Positions 39,504 to 48,051 of a stretch of DNA of 64,000 nucleotides are shown in pieces (position 1 is the first letter of the stretch; every line of letters begins with the position of its first letter). Origin of the DNA: Luteimonas sp. JM171 (lineage in GTDB: Bacteria > Pseudomonadota > Gammaproteobacteria > Xanthomonadales > Xanthomonadaceae). Under the pieces are notes generated by a model. The model did not search any database. It was not told where the DNA came from and saw only the letters and a program-made list of their open reading frames with translations. Position numbers and translations under genes: made by a program. The stretch is from positions 1,702,873 through 1,766,872 of the forward strand of contig NZ_CP017074.1 in NCBI RefSeq assembly GCF_001717465.1. Reading direction: 5' to 3'.

Positions 39504-39839
39504 ATGCGCACCAGGGGATTGATCATGGTCGCTGGATTGCTGGCCGCCGGCTTTGCGAATGCCGGTACCGGGTGTGAGTTGCGGCTCAGGCCGGAAACCA
39601 GCGGGTTTTTCCTGAATCCGACGCTGGAAAAGGTCACCGTGGTGGAGGCCGCCGCTGTCGACCCGGACAGGCCGTGCCCGTTCCTGGCCGGTGACGAACT
39701 GCTGCAGATCAACGAGCAGGTGGTGCCGGGCCAAAAGGCCCGGCAGGTGATGAAGTACTGGGAGTCGCTCTCCAAGGGCATGAGGCTCGACTTCAGTGTC
39801 CGGCGCGACGAACAGGTCATTTCGATCATCATCAATTGA
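39504..39839 (+). CDS. Secreted PDZ-like small protein
   Basis: 111 aa from ATG 39504 with GGGAGG upstream. A signal peptide (MRTRGLIMVAGLLAAGFANA) precedes about 90 residues. The second half (F-L-A-G-D-E-L-L-Q-I-N-E-Q-V-V-P-G, then L-S-K-G-M-R-L-D-F-S-V-R-R-D) looks like part of a PDZ domain. Two cysteines (in TGCELRL and RPCPFLAG) could form a disulfide in the periplasm. The assignment to PDZ is by pattern only. Function unknown. Confidence 0.65.
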   Translation: MRTRGLIMVAGLLAAGFANAGTGCELRLRPETSGFFLNPTLEKVTVVEAAAVDPDRPCPFLAGDELLQINEQVVPGQKARQVMKYWESLSKGMRLDFSVRRDEQVISIIIN

Positions 39840-39872
39840 AAGTCGCGGTGGGCCTGCTGTTCGGCCGCGAAC

Positions 39873-40289
39873 TCATTGCCCCGTTCCGGTGAGCATGGTC
39901 CACAGCGGGGTGCCGCCGCTGGCGTGGCTGCGGGTGGCGTCGTCGAGGATTTCCAGCAGGGTGCGGAAATCGTCGGGCGCGGCTTCGCGCAGGGCCAGGG
40001 CATGGTCAAGCAGGAGCATGTAGCCCGGGGCCGGCAGCCAGGAAAGGTCGCCCAGGCTGTCGGCAAGCGCGTCCCAGTTGTGGCCGGACTCAGGAGGGAA
40101 CTCGAGCGCGGCCGCGATTGCGTCGATCAGGGTGTGTTTGTCGCGTACGGATGACAGATCCACCGTAACCACCTTCAACCCGGATGCGAGGGCCGCCTCC
40201 GCCATCGCGTCGCGCTCGCGTGCGTCGACGAAGCAGATGCCGGCACGGGCCGGGTCGGCCAGCAGCGTGCCGGGTTCGATGTCGGTCAT
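39873..40289 (-). CDS. Barstar-family ribonuclease inhibitor
   Basis: 138 aa from ATG 40287-40289, overlapping the ribonuclease stop by 4 bp. Barstar elements: V-T-V-D-L-S-S-V-R-D-K-H-T-L-I-D-A-I-A-A-A-L-E-F-P, then G-H-N-W-D-A-L-A-D-S-L-G-D-L, the helix that plugs the barnase active site. About 30 residues precede the barstar core (GICFVDARERDAMAEAALASG). It protects the cytoplasm from the partner enzyme encoded just upstream. Confidence 0.9.
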   Translation of the reverse strand: MTDIEPGTLLADPARAGICFVDARERDAMAEAALASGLKVVTVDLSSVRDKHTLIDAIAAALEFPPESGHNWDALADSLGDLSWLPAPGYMLLLDHALALREAAPDDFRTLLEILDDATRSHASGGTPLWTMLTGTGQ

Positions 40290-40723
40290 GGCCGGACGTC
40301 CCGTTGGAACTCGCGGAAGCTGTTGTAGTGGTCGTCGGTGTAATACCACTCGCTCGGCGGGTCGCCGCCGGTGACGATGCGGCGCGCGCCGCGGTGCCCG
40401 AGGCCCGGCGTGTCGACGGTGAACTCGCGGTAGTGGCCGCGCGGCCGCTGCGGCAGCAGGCGCTCGCGGTTGTGGAACGTGGTGCCGTCCTGCCGGTAGG
40501 GATAGGGGCCGCCGCGGTCGATCAGCGCCAGGGTCGCGTGGGCTTCGGCGGGCAGGAAATCCGGCGCGGCGTTGGGCCGCGTTGCGACTTCGCTCCATTG
40601 TCCGGCGGCCGGCGCCGCCACGGGCGCCTGCTCGCGCTGCAGCAGCTGCCAGGCGCCCAGCAGCAACAGGCCGGCGATCAGCCAGACCCAGGTGCGCGGT
40701 GTCTGCTTGCGCCGGCTGTTCAT
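40286..40723 (-). CDS. Barnase-like guanyl-specific ribonuclease
   Basis: 145 aa. An N-terminal hydrophobic segment (TWVWLIAGLLLLGAWQLL) serves as signal or anchor. The RNase N1/T1-type domain covers about residues 60-145: G-G-P-Y-P-Y-R-Q-D-G-T-T-F-H-N-R-E, Y-R-E-F-T-V with the likely general base Glu, R-R-I-V-T-G-G with an arginine, and Y-T-D-D-H-Y with the likely general acid His. It would cleave single-stranded RNA after G. No strong cleavage motif is seen after the hydrophobic segment, so it may stay anchored. It is paired with barstar. Confidence 0.88.
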   Translation of the reverse strand: MNSRRKQTPRTWVWLIAGLLLLGAWQLLQREQAPVAAPAAGQWSEVATRPNAAPDFLPAEAHATLALIDRGGPYPYRQDGTTFHNRERLLPQRPRGHYREFTVDTPGLGHRGARRIVTGGDPPSEWYYTDDHYNSFREFQRDVRP

Positions 40724-40814
40724 GCCGCGATCATGATGGGGCCACCCGCACGCGGTTGACGACGGCTTCCTCGGAGCGGTTCATCCGCGACCACCTGGGC
40801 TGGTCGGCTCGGCC

Positions 40815-41360
40815 TCAGTCCGCGGCCGGGCCCAGGCCGGCGAGCATGGCTTCCACGTGGCGCGCGGGGTTGGGGTCCGAATGGACGGCAGCGATGCGGC
40901 CATCGTGGCCAATCACATAGGAGGTGCGCGAGGACATCTCCCGGCCGTCCATCACGGCGTCATATTGCGTTGCGATGCGAGCGCCTTCATCGGCCGCGAC
41001 GGCAAACTTCCCGGCGCACGTGGCGCCGTCGGCGGAGAACTCCTGCAACTCGTCCGTATTGCCGGCGGTGACGCCGATCACCGTGGCGCCCAGCTCCGTG
41101 AACCGGTCGATGTTCTGCGAGAAAAGCGAAGCTTCCAGGTTGCAGCCGGGGGTGTTGGCGGCGGGGAAGAAGTACAGGACCACCGGGCCCCGTGCGAGGG
41201 CGTCTTCCAGGCTGAACTGGAAGCCCTCGCCCGCCAGCCATGCCGGCGCGGTGAAGGCCGGCGCCTGGTCGCCTGGCTGCAGGGTGGCATGCGCCTGCTG
41301 CGAGCAGGCCGCGAGCACGCTGAAAGCCATGCCGAGCAGGGCGTACTTGAGGGATTTCAT
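40815..41360 (-). CDS. Lipoprotein peroxiredoxin (AhpC/TSA family)
   Basis: 181 aa. A lipoprotein signal ends in LAAC with Cys19. The peroxiredoxin domain begins L-Q-P-G-D-Q-A-P-A-F and has the active site F-F-P-A-A-N-T-P-G-C with peroxidatic Cys73. Cys115 (DGATCAGKF) could resolve it. The domain is closest in pattern to Bcp/PrxQ, which are normally cytoplasmic, but the lipobox places this copy in the periplasm. It lies after the azurin gene on the same strand. Confidence 0.85.
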   Translation of the reverse strand: MKSLKYALLGMAFSVLAACSQQAHATLQPGDQAPAFTAPAWLAGEGFQFSLEDALARGPVVLYFFPAANTPGCNLEASLFSQNIDRFTELGATVIGVTAGNTDELQEFSADGATCAGKFAVAADEGARIATQYDAVMDGREMSSRTSYVIGHDGRIAAVHSDPNPARHVEAMLAGLGPAAD

Positions 41361-41411
41361 CGCGCGTCTCCGTCACGGCGTCTGCGCCGCATTCCGCTGA
41401 TCCTAACGCAC

Positions 41412-41435
41412 AGCGCCCGGCCTGGGCCGGGCGCT
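41412..41435 (-). terminator. Hairpin after the azurin gene
   Basis: AGCGCCCGGCC at 41412-41422 is the reverse complement of GGCCGGGCGCT at 41425-41435. It lies about 20 bp after the azurin stop and before the peroxiredoxin gene. No T-run follows on the minus strand. Confidence 0.45.
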
Positions 41436-41455
41436 GCAAGGTCGATCAAGGGCGA

Positions 41456-42160
41456 TCAGCCGCCGAAGTTGAGGCTGCCGCGCATCAGCGCCGAGTGCCC
41501 GGGGAACGAGCAGAAGAAGGTGTAGTCACCGCCTTCCTCGAGGCTGCTGGTGGAGAACGTCACAGAGGTGCTCTCACCCCCGCCGATGATCTCGGTGAAG
41601 GCAATCACGCGGTCGTCGTCCTGCGGCACGTATTCCGCGTCCGCGCCCGCGGTGAGGCCATCGGCCGCCACGCCGGCGAAGTCGTCGGACTCCACCACCA
41701 CCACGTTGTGCCCCATCGCCGCCTCGGGCAGCTGGCCGGTGTGCTGGAGGTTGATGGTGAACTCGCTGCAGCTGGCGGGCACGTTGATCGTATCCAGGTT
41801 GAACTGCATGCGGTCATTGCCCTCCAGGTTCACCTCGCAGCTGCCTGCGGAGGCGGCCGCCTGGTCGCCAGCGGCATCCGTATTGCCAGTGGCATCGGTG
41901 GCGTCAGCCACGGTGCCGGCATCGCCGTCCATGGTGGGGTCGATGGGGGTGGCCGGATCCATCGCGGTGGCGTCCATCGGATCGTCCACGCCGGTGGGCG
42001 CCGGCTCCATCGCGCTGTCCAGGGCGCCGGAGTTCGCCGGCGCGGCGTTCACCGGATCAGTGGTGGCGGTGGCGGAGGTTTCGTCCGCGCGGTCGTCGCC
42101 GCCACAGGCAGCAAGGGCGAGTGCGCACGACATGGCAAGCAGGGTGAGCCCTGGTTTCAT
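41456..42160 (-). CDS. Azurin with lipoprotein signal and acidic linker
   Basis: 234 aa from ATG 42158-42160, with AAGGAG seven bases upstream. A lipoprotein signal (LALAAC, Cys19) is followed by an unusually long Asp/Ala/Thr/Pro-rich linker (about residues 22-100). The azurin domain follows (C-E-V-N-L-E-G-N-D-R-M-Q-F-N). Copper ligands are visible: His in M-G-H-N-V-V-V, Cys in F-F-C-S-F-P-G-H and the next His, with Met in S-A-L-M. The disulfide cysteines of azurin are present too. It is a periplasmic electron carrier, probably tethered to a membrane. Confidence 0.92.
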   Translation of the reverse strand: MKPGLTLLAMSCALALAACGGDDRADETSATATTDPVNAAPANSGALDSAMEPAPTGVDDPMDATAMDPATPIDPTMDGDAGTVADATDATGNTDAAGDQAAASAGSCEVNLEGNDRMQFNLDTINVPASCSEFTINLQHTGQLPEAAMGHNVVVVESDDFAGVAADGLTAGADAEYVPQDDDRVIAFTEIIGGGESTSVTFSTSSLEEGGDYTFFCSFPGHSALMRGSLNFGG

Positions 42161-42468
42161 CTGGAATCTCCTTCTCATTGAATCACGGTGGAATGATCCG
42201 CGGGCCGGTCTTTTGATTCTGTGAAAGTGCTGAACCATGGCAAACCTGTCACGCGCGGCCGACTGCCCGGCGCGAGGCTGATATCGGATCGGGAAAGCGG
42301 CCGACGTGACGGTGGTCAGCGTGGCATCACCGGATGGGCCACGATCTTGCGTATTCGTGCGATCGACTGCGGCTCCCGGCGGGGGCTGGTTGCAGATCCG
42401 TATGCGCATTGTCGCCGCGCCGGGCCGGCGGCGCAGGCCTTGGCCTGACCGGTCTGAGCCCCGGCTGC
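42161..42468. other. 308 bp intergenic region upstream of azurin
   Basis: No open frame with coding character, no RNA gene and no terminator could be supported here. It must carry the azurin promoter on the minus strand, and it ends at the stop of the second DUF3108 gene. I could not identify a convincing -35/-10 pair or an FNR-type palindrome. Confidence 0.5.
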
Positions 42469-43212
42469 TCAGTTGAAGGAGCGCAGCCGCAGGTCGATGT
42501 GATCGCGGCCGTTGCGCTTTTGCAGGATGCGGGCCGGAGCCGGCATGCCGTCCACGATCCAGGCGGTGATCTCGCGGCGGCCGCTGGTTCGCACCACCCG
42601 GGTCGCCTCGTGCTCCTCGCCGTTGACGGTGATGGTCTCCGTGCCATCCACTTCGAAGCGCTGCGGGCGGGCACGCCCGTCCTCCACCAGGCGGTATTCG
42701 AGCGGCTGGCCCGCTGCCACGTCGCGGATCACGGCAAGGTTGATGAGCATGCCGTCCATGTCGCCGGGGCGCAGGCGCACCGGGCCGGCTTCGTCGTCAT
42801 CCACGTCGCCGCTCCAGCGGGCCACGTTGTTGTCCCAGTCGTAGGTGGCCCGGATGGTCTTGTTCCGGACCAGCATGGCCGCCAGGCCGGATTCGCCGAT
42901 CTGGCTGTCCTCGCTCGAGAGCGGGCGCCAGCGATCGCCTTCCACTTCGAAGGTCGTGCTCTGGATCATCCGCGCGCCCATGCCGGCCGCTTCCATCCGG
43001 TACTCCCAGCGGTTGCCGCCCACGTTCTCCAGGGTCATCTTGCCGTCGGCCTCCATGCCCATGAACCGGGCGCTGTAGTCGGCGCTGAAGGGCTCCAGCG
43101 CCCAGGCGGCGGAAGCGAACACCCCGCCAAGCAGCAGGGCGGCGGTGGCCAGGAAGCGGCTGGGCCGGGTGGACGGGCGTGGTGGATGCGCGAGGCTCGT
43201 GTTCATGGTCAT
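42469..43212 (-). CDS. DUF3108 protein (second copy)
   Basis: 247 aa. A signal peptide (RFLATAALLLGGVFASAAWA) precedes the DUF3108 domain: F-S-A-D-Y-S-A-R-F-M-G-M-E-A, Y-D-W-D-N-N-V-A-R-W, G-D-M-D-G-M-L-I-N-L-A-V-I-R-D. The family is secreted and of unknown function. It starts within the last 4 bp of the first copy, so translation is probably coupled. An internal ATG at 43206 is an alternative start. Confidence 0.85.
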   Translation of the reverse strand: MTMNTSLAHPPRPSTRPSRFLATAALLLGGVFASAAWALEPFSADYSARFMGMEADGKMTLENVGGNRWEYRMEAAGMGARMIQSTTFEVEGDRWRPLSSEDSQIGESGLAAMLVRNKTIRATYDWDNNVARWSGDVDDDEAGPVRLRPGDMDGMLINLAVIRDVAAGQPLEYRLVEDGRARPQRFEVDGTETITVNGEEHEATRVVRTSGRREITAWIVDGMPAPARILQKRNGRDHIDLRLRSFN

Positions 43213-43922
43213 TCGGTTCCTCGGTATTCGATGAGGCGAAGGTCGATGGTGTCGTCGTCGCGCTGCACGATGCGGATGGGAGTGGGGACGCCCTTGGCAA
43301 CCCAGACGATCATTTCGTCGTCGTCATCCTCGATGCGTGAAACCCGCAGGGCGGCGTAGCTCATCCCGGCCACCTTGACGATCTCCGGTGCCTCGGACAC
43401 CTGGTATTCGTGTTCGCGGGCGCGCCCGTTGTCGACGTAGCGGTAGCGAAGGGTGGCGCCGGGCTCGGCGTCGCGGATCACCGCCAGGTTGATCAGCAGC
43501 GCGCTCATGTCGCCATCCTCCAGCGGCACCGGCTGGCTGCGCCGCTCGCTGACATCCCCGGACCATTGCGCCGTGCGCGAATGCCAGTCGTAGATGCCGT
43601 CGGCGCTGCGCCCGAACAGCAGCGCCTTGCGCACGGTGCGCTGGGTCAGCGGCCGGAAGAAATTGCCGTCATGGTGCACGTCGAACAGGGTGCTCTGGAG
43701 CATGTTCAGCCGCGCCAGTCCGATCAGGCCCCGGTTGGCCCGCACCTCCAGGTCGATTTCCCAGTTGGGAGGTTCCCGGCGCTCGAGGCGCATGGTGGCC
43801 TCGCCCACGTGCCGGTCGCCATACCAGGCTTCGTAGGTGGCGTGGAACGGGGCAAGTTCGTCAGCGCTTGCCGAGGCGGGGAGCGCCAGCACGAGTGCGG
43901 CGATGAACGTGAGGAGTCGCAT
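43209..43922 (-). CDS. DUF3108 protein (first copy)
   Basis: 237 aa with signal peptide (LLTFIAALVLALPASASA). Domain landmarks match the second copy (F-H-A-T-Y-E-A-W-Y-G, I-Y-D-W-H-S-R-T-A-Q-W, G-D-M-S-A-L-L-I-N-L-A-V-I-R-D), but overall divergence is large, so the duplication is old. It follows purN by 9 bp on the same strand. The role is unknown. An envelope role is inferred from secretion only. Confidence 0.85.
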   Translation of the reverse strand: MRLLTFIAALVLALPASASADELAPFHATYEAWYGDRHVGEATMRLERREPPNWEIDLEVRANRGLIGLARLNMLQSTLFDVHHDGNFFRPLTQRTVRKALLFGRSADGIYDWHSRTAQWSGDVSERRSQPVPLEDGDMSALLINLAVIRDAEPGATLRYRYVDNGRAREHEYQVSEAPEIVKVAGMSYAALRVSRIEDDDDEMIVWVAKGVPTPIRIVQRDDDTIDLRLIEYRGTE

Positions 43923-43931
43923 TGGTGTCCA

Positions 43932-44618
43932 TCATGCAAACCGGTTGTTGGATCCCAGCTGAAGCGGGGCGGCCAATGGTGCACCGTCGACGTGAACGCA
44001 GTGTTCCTTCAGCTGCACCCTGCCGGCGGCGAGCCAGCGCACGGTTTCAACCAGCAGCGGATGCTCCCGTGCCAGGACCCGCTCGGCGAGGGCCTGCTCG
44101 TCGTCCCCGGGCAGCACCGGCACCCGCGCCTGCGAGATGACGGGCCCGCCGTCCAGGTCCGCGGTGACGTAGTGGACGCTGGCGCCGTGCTGCGGGGCGC
44201 CCGCCTCCAGCGCCCGCCGGTGGGTGTGCAGGCCCTTGAACTGCGGCAGCAGGGAGGGATGGATGTTGACCAGGAGCCCCGCCCGCGCCTCCACCGCCGG
44301 CGCGCTGATCAGGCGCATGTAGCCGGCGCACACCACCAGGTCCGGCTGCACGGCGTCCACGCGATCGAAGAACGCGGCGTCGTACTCCAGCCGGCTGGGA
44401 AAATCCCGGGGATTGACCGCCACCGCTTCGGCGCCCGCGGCGCGGGCGCGAGCCAGCGCCGGCGCATCGGCGCGGTCGGAGAACACGCCTGCGAGTTCGG
44501 CGTCCAGGGTGCCAGCGGCGATGGCGTCGATCAGGGCCTGCAGGTTGCTGCCGCGGCCCGAGGCCAGGGCGGCAATGCGGAACCGGCCGCGGCGGCCGTT
44601 GGCAGGGTCGGTGGCCAA
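43932..44618 (-). CDS. purN: Phosphoribosylglycinamide formyltransferase
   Basis: 228 aa from TTG 44616-44618, five bases after the purM stop. The start is inferred because no ATG or GTG lies before the conserved I-A-A-L-A-S-G-R-G-S-N-L-Q-A-L. The catalytic I-H-P-S-L-L-P-Q-F-K-G and H-x-V-x-x-x-x-D-x-G (HYVTADLDGGPVI) motifs are intact. It transfers a formyl group from 10-formyl-THF in purine synthesis. Confidence 0.95.
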   Translation of the reverse strand: MATDPANGRRGRFRIAALASGRGSNLQALIDAIAAGTLDAELAGVFSDRADAPALARARAAGAEAVAVNPRDFPSRLEYDAAFFDRVDAVQPDLVVCAGYMRLISAPAVEARAGLLVNIHPSLLPQFKGLHTHRRALEAGAPQHGASVHYVTADLDGGPVISQARVPVLPGDDEQALAERVLAREHPLLVETVRWLAAGRVQLKEHCVHVDGAPLAAPLQLGSNNRFA

Positions 44619-44623
44619 CGCAA

Positions 44624-45664
44624 TCAGCCGATGCGCACGCGCTGCCCGCCAGCCTGCGCAACCTCGCCGATGCGCCAGTGCGGCAGGCCGAGCGCGTCCA
44701 GTGCGGCTTCCACGCCGGCGGCACCGCCAGCCTCAACGGCCAGCACGAAGCCGATGCCGCAGTTGAAGGTGCGCCACATCTCCTCGCGGGCCACCGCGCC
44801 CTCGCGCTGCAGCCACTCGAACACCGGTGGCAGCGGCCAGGCGCCGGCGTCGATGTCGATGCCCAGCGATTCCGGGATCACCCGGACGATGTTCTCGCTC
44901 AGCCCGCCGCCGGTGATGTGGGCCATGGCGTGGATGGCCTCGCCATGGCTGCCCAGCAGTTCCAGGATGGGCTTGACGTAGATCGTGGTCGGCGCCATCA
45001 GCGCGTCCGCCAGCCGCGTGCCGTCGCCCAGCTCCAGCCCTGCCGGGCTGCCGGCGCGTTCATAGATGCGGCGGACCAGCGAATAGCCGTTGGAATGCGG
45101 GCCGCTGGAGCCGATGCCGATCAGCACGTCACCGGCACTGGTCGCGGCGCCATCGAGCAGTGCCGATTTCTCAACCGCGCCCACGCAGAAACCCGCCAGG
45201 TCGTATTCGCCAGCGGCGTACATGTCGGGCATCTCCGCCGTCTCCCCGCCGATCAGGGCGCAACCTGCCAGCTCGCAGCCCCGGGCGATGCCTTCCACCA
45301 CCGCGGCGGCCGTATCCACCTCCAGCTTGCCGGTGGCGAAGTAATCCAGGAAGAACAGGGGCTCGGCGCCCTGCACCAGGATGTCGTTCACGCACATCGC
45401 CACCAGGTCGATGCCGATGGTGTCGTGGCGGCCCAGCTGCTGGGCCAGCTTGAGCTTGGTGCCCACGCCGTCGGTGCCGGAGACCAGCACCGGCTCGCGA
45501 TAGCGGCCGGAGAGGTCGAACAGGGCGCCAAAACCTCCCAGCCCGCCCATCACCCCGGGCCGCAGGGTGCGCTTGACCAGCGGCTTGATGCGTTCGACGA
45601 ACGCGTTGCCGGCATCGATGTCGACGCCGGCGTCGCGGTAGGTAAGCGGAGTGGGGCTGGTCAC
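44624..45664 (-). CDS. purM: Phosphoribosylformylglycinamidine cyclo-ligase
   Basis: 346 aa from GTG 45662-45664, which gives the usual N-terminus [30 protein letters not shown], the [10 protein letters not shown] motif and I-G-G-E-T-A-E-M-P are typical of AIR synthetase. It forms the imidazole ring in purine synthesis. It heads the purM-purN-DUF3108-DUF3108 series and is divergent from the DUF2066 gene. Confidence 0.97.
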   Translation of the reverse strand: MTSPTPLTYRDAGVDIDAGNAFVERIKPLVKRTLRPGVMGGLGGFGALFDLSGRYREPVLVSGTDGVGTKLKLAQQLGRHDTIGIDLVAMCVNDILVQGAEPLFFLDYFATGKLEVDTAAAVVEGIARGCELAGCALIGGETAEMPDMYAAGEYDLAGFCVGAVEKSALLDGAATSAGDVLIGIGSSGPHSNGYSLVRRIYERAGSPAGLELGDGTRLADALMAPTTIYVKPILELLGSHGEAIHAMAHITGGGLSENIVRVIPESLGIDIDAGAWPLPPVFEWLQREGAVAREEMWRTFNCGIGFVLAVEAGGAAGVEAALDALGLPHWRIGEVAQAGGQRVRIG

Positions 45665-45792
45665 TGGGCTGCGCCGTGGAGGGACAATGCGCGATTTTAG
45701 CAGCCGTGGGCGCCGCCGGCCCTGCCGTGGAACCTGCGCGCACCGGCTTTGTGGCAACATTCCGCGGTCTGTTGAACCCTAGGAATCAACGC

Positions 45793-46878
45793 ATGCCGCA
45801 CGCGAACCGGATCGGACTGTGGCTGGCCTGCCTGCTGGCCGGCTGCCTGCTTGCCGGCGGGGCATGGGCCCAGCGCGTGGAGGGCGACATCGCCCGGGCC
45901 CAGGGCCTGTACCAGGCCGAAGTGCGCGTGAACAGCCAGAACGAGGCTGAGCGCCGCACCGGGTTCAGCCGCGGCCTGGCGCAGGTGCTGGCCAAGCTGT
46001 CGGGCGACAGCGACATCACCAACCGCCCCGGCGTGGCGCGCGAACTGCGCCGGGCGGGCGATTACGTCGAGCACTTCGACTACCGCCAGGACGAAGGCCG
46101 ATCGGCAACCGGCGCGCCCACGTTCCACACGACCCTGGTGCTGCGCTTTGATCAGGACGCGGTGGACGGGATGACGGCGGCGCTGGGCCTGCCAGTCTGG
46201 CCCGAGCCGCGGGCGAAGCCCGTCCTGTGGCTGGCAATCGACGATGGCAGCGGGCCCCGGCTGGTGACGGTGAACCAGAACAACGCGGTTCGGCCGGTGC
46301 TCGATCGCGCGCGTGAACGCGGCTTCGGCCTGGGCCTGCCGCGCGGCAGCGCCGCCGAGCAGGCGGCGGCGGGGGCGATCTGGCGCGGTGACCACGCCGC
46401 CGTGGCGCGGCTGTCGGCGCGCTATTCGCCGCCCATGCAGCTGGTGGGCAAGCTGTACCGGCACGAGGGTGGCTGGCGCTCGGATTGGACCATGGTCGAC
46501 AACGGCCGGGTGCTCGACGAGTGGTCGCACCAGGATTCCAACGTGCGCGTGGCCATGGCTGCGGGCGCCAACGGTGCCGCCGATGCCCTGGCCCGGCGCT
46601 ACGCCAAGGCCACCGAGACCGGCCCGGCCGGCAGCTACCGGGTCACCTTCACCGGCATCGCCAGCAGCAGCGATTACATCCGCCTGTCGGGCTACCTGCA
46701 GGGCATGTCGGTGGTGCAGGGCATGACGCCGCTGCGGGCCACGCCCACGGGCCTTGAAATGGAACTCGACCTGCTCACGGGCCTGCCCGGTTTCCGTCAG
46801 CTGGCCGATGAGAGCGTGTTGGTGGAGCAGGAAATGCTGCTCGATACCGGCGCCCCCATCTACCGGCTGGTGCACTGA
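45793..46878 (+). CDS. DUF2066 secreted protein
   Basis: 361 aa from ATG 45793. A signal peptide (LWLACLLAGCLLAGGAWA, with a cysteine that could instead be a lipobox) precedes the DUF2066 domain: VRVNSQNEAERRTGFSRGL, A-Q-V-L-A-K-L-S-G-D, then Y-R-V-T-F-T-G-I-A-S near the end. Function unknown. It comes just before the PerM gene and hda, a standard order in this family. Confidence 0.9.
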   Translation: MPHANRIGLWLACLLAGCLLAGGAWAQRVEGDIARAQGLYQAEVRVNSQNEAERRTGFSRGLAQVLAKLSGDSDITNRPGVARELRRAGDYVEHFDYRQDEGRSATGAPTFHTTLVLRFDQDAVDGMTAALGLPVWPEPRAKPVLWLAIDDGSGPRLVTVNQNNAVRPVLDRARERGFGLGLPRGSAAEQAAAGAIWRGDHAAVARLSARYSPPMQLVGKLYRHEGGWRSDWTMVDNGRVLDEWSHQDSNVRVAMAAGANGAADALARRYAKATETGPAGSYRVTFTGIASSSDYIRLSGYLQGMSVVQGMTPLRATPTGLEMELDLLTGLPGFRQLADESVLVEQEMLLDTGAPIYRLVH

Positions 46879-46881
46879 GCC

Positions 46882-48051
46882 ATGGCCACCCGCAGGGGCA
46901 TCGACGAGATCGCCCGCTTCTTCAGGCGATTGCAGTGGGGCCTGGTGCTGGCGGTCGTGTTCTGGCTGCTGATGGAGCTGGGGGCGATCCTGGTGCCGTT
47001 CGTGCTGGCGCTGCTGCTGGCCTGGCTGGGAGACCCGCTGGTGGACCGGATCGAACGCAACGGGCGTTCGCGGGTCACCGGGGTGGTCCTGGTGTTCACC
47101 CTGATGCTGCTGCTGGTGGCGCTGGCGCTGCTGATCCTGGTGCCGATGCTCGATCGCCAGCTGGCGGCCCTGGGCGATGCGCTGCCAACCATCGGCGAAT
47201 GGATCACCGGCAGCGCGGTGCCGTGGATCGAGGCGCGCACCGGCATCGAGCTGACGGCGTGGGCCGATCCGCAGCGCCTGTTTGACCTGGTGCGCGAGTA
47301 CTGGGAGCAGGTGGGCGGCTTCGCCTCCACCCTGCTGGGCTACGTGCAGCGCTCCGGGTTCATGGTGGTGACCTGGACCGTCAACCTGGCGCTGCTCCCG
47401 ATCCTCACGTTCTACTTCCTGCGCGACTGGGACAAGCTGGTGGCGCGGGTGGCGAACATGGTGCCGCGCAACCACATCGGCACCGTGAGCCGGCTGGCGC
47501 GGGAGTCCGACGAGCGCCTGGGCGGGTTCCTGCGCGGCCAGTTCCTGGTGATGATCGCGCAGGGTGTGTTCTATGCCATCGGCCTGCAGCTGATCGGGCT
47601 GCGGCTTGGCATCCTGGTGGGCCTGATCGCGGGCCTGATCAGCTTCGTGCCTTACCTGGGCGCGACGGTCGGGGCGATCCTGATGCTGCTGGCGGCGCTG
47701 GTGCAGGCGCAGGGCGTGGATTGGCAGCTGCTGATCCTGGGTACCGCCGTGTTCACCGCCGGCCAGTTGCTGGAGAGCTACGTGCTCACCCCGCGCCTGG
47801 TCGGCGACCGGATCGGCCTGCACCCGGTGGCGGTGATCTTCGCGGTGATGGCTGGCGGGCAGCTGTTCGGGTTCCTGGGCATGTTGCTGGCGCTGCCGAT
47901 CGCCGCGGTGGGGAACGTGCTGATCAGCTACGCCTACGAGCGCTATACGGCCAGCAGCCTGTACCACGGGGTGGTGCCTGAATCCGGCGGCGACGGTTCT
48001 TCGGTGTCGATCGTGCTGGCCGACGATGACCGGGGGACGCCGCGGGCGTGA
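46882..48051 (+). CDS. AI-2E/PerM-family transporter
   Basis: 389 aa. About eight membrane helices in the usual two-part arrangement: an N-terminal pair (GLVLAVVFWLLMELGAILVP, VLVFTLMLLLVALALLIL), a soluble middle, then the helix V-N-L-A-L-L-P-I-L-T-F-Y-F-L-R-D-W, and a C-terminal set with F-V-P-Y-L-G-A-T-V-G-A and YVLTPRLVGDRIGLHPV. PerM-type exporters have uncertain substrates. The stop overlaps the hda GTG by 3 bp. Confidence 0.93.
   Translation: MATRRGIDEIARFFRRLQWGLVLAVVFWLLMELGAILVPFVLALLLAWLGDPLVDRIERNGRSRVTGVVLVFTLMLLLVALALLILVPMLDRQLAALGDALPTIGEWITGSAVPWIEARTGIELTAWADPQRLFDLVREYWEQVGGFASTLLGYVQRSGFMVVTWTVNLALLPILTFYFLRDWDKLVARVANMVPRNHIGTVSRLARESDERLGGFLRGQFLVMIAQGVFYAIGLQLIGLRLGILVGLIAGLISFVPYLGATVGAILMLLAALVQAQGVDWQLLILGTAVFTAGQLLESYVLTPRLVGDRIGLHPVAVIFAVMAGGQLFGFLGMLLALPIAAVGNVLISYAYERYTASSLYHGVVPESGGDGSSVSIVLADDDRGTPRA

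Noticed and set aside
42161..42468. FNR-like palindrome or small RNA upstream of azurin
   Set aside because: No symmetric TTGAT-type site and no stable, terminator-ended RNA could be made out by eye.
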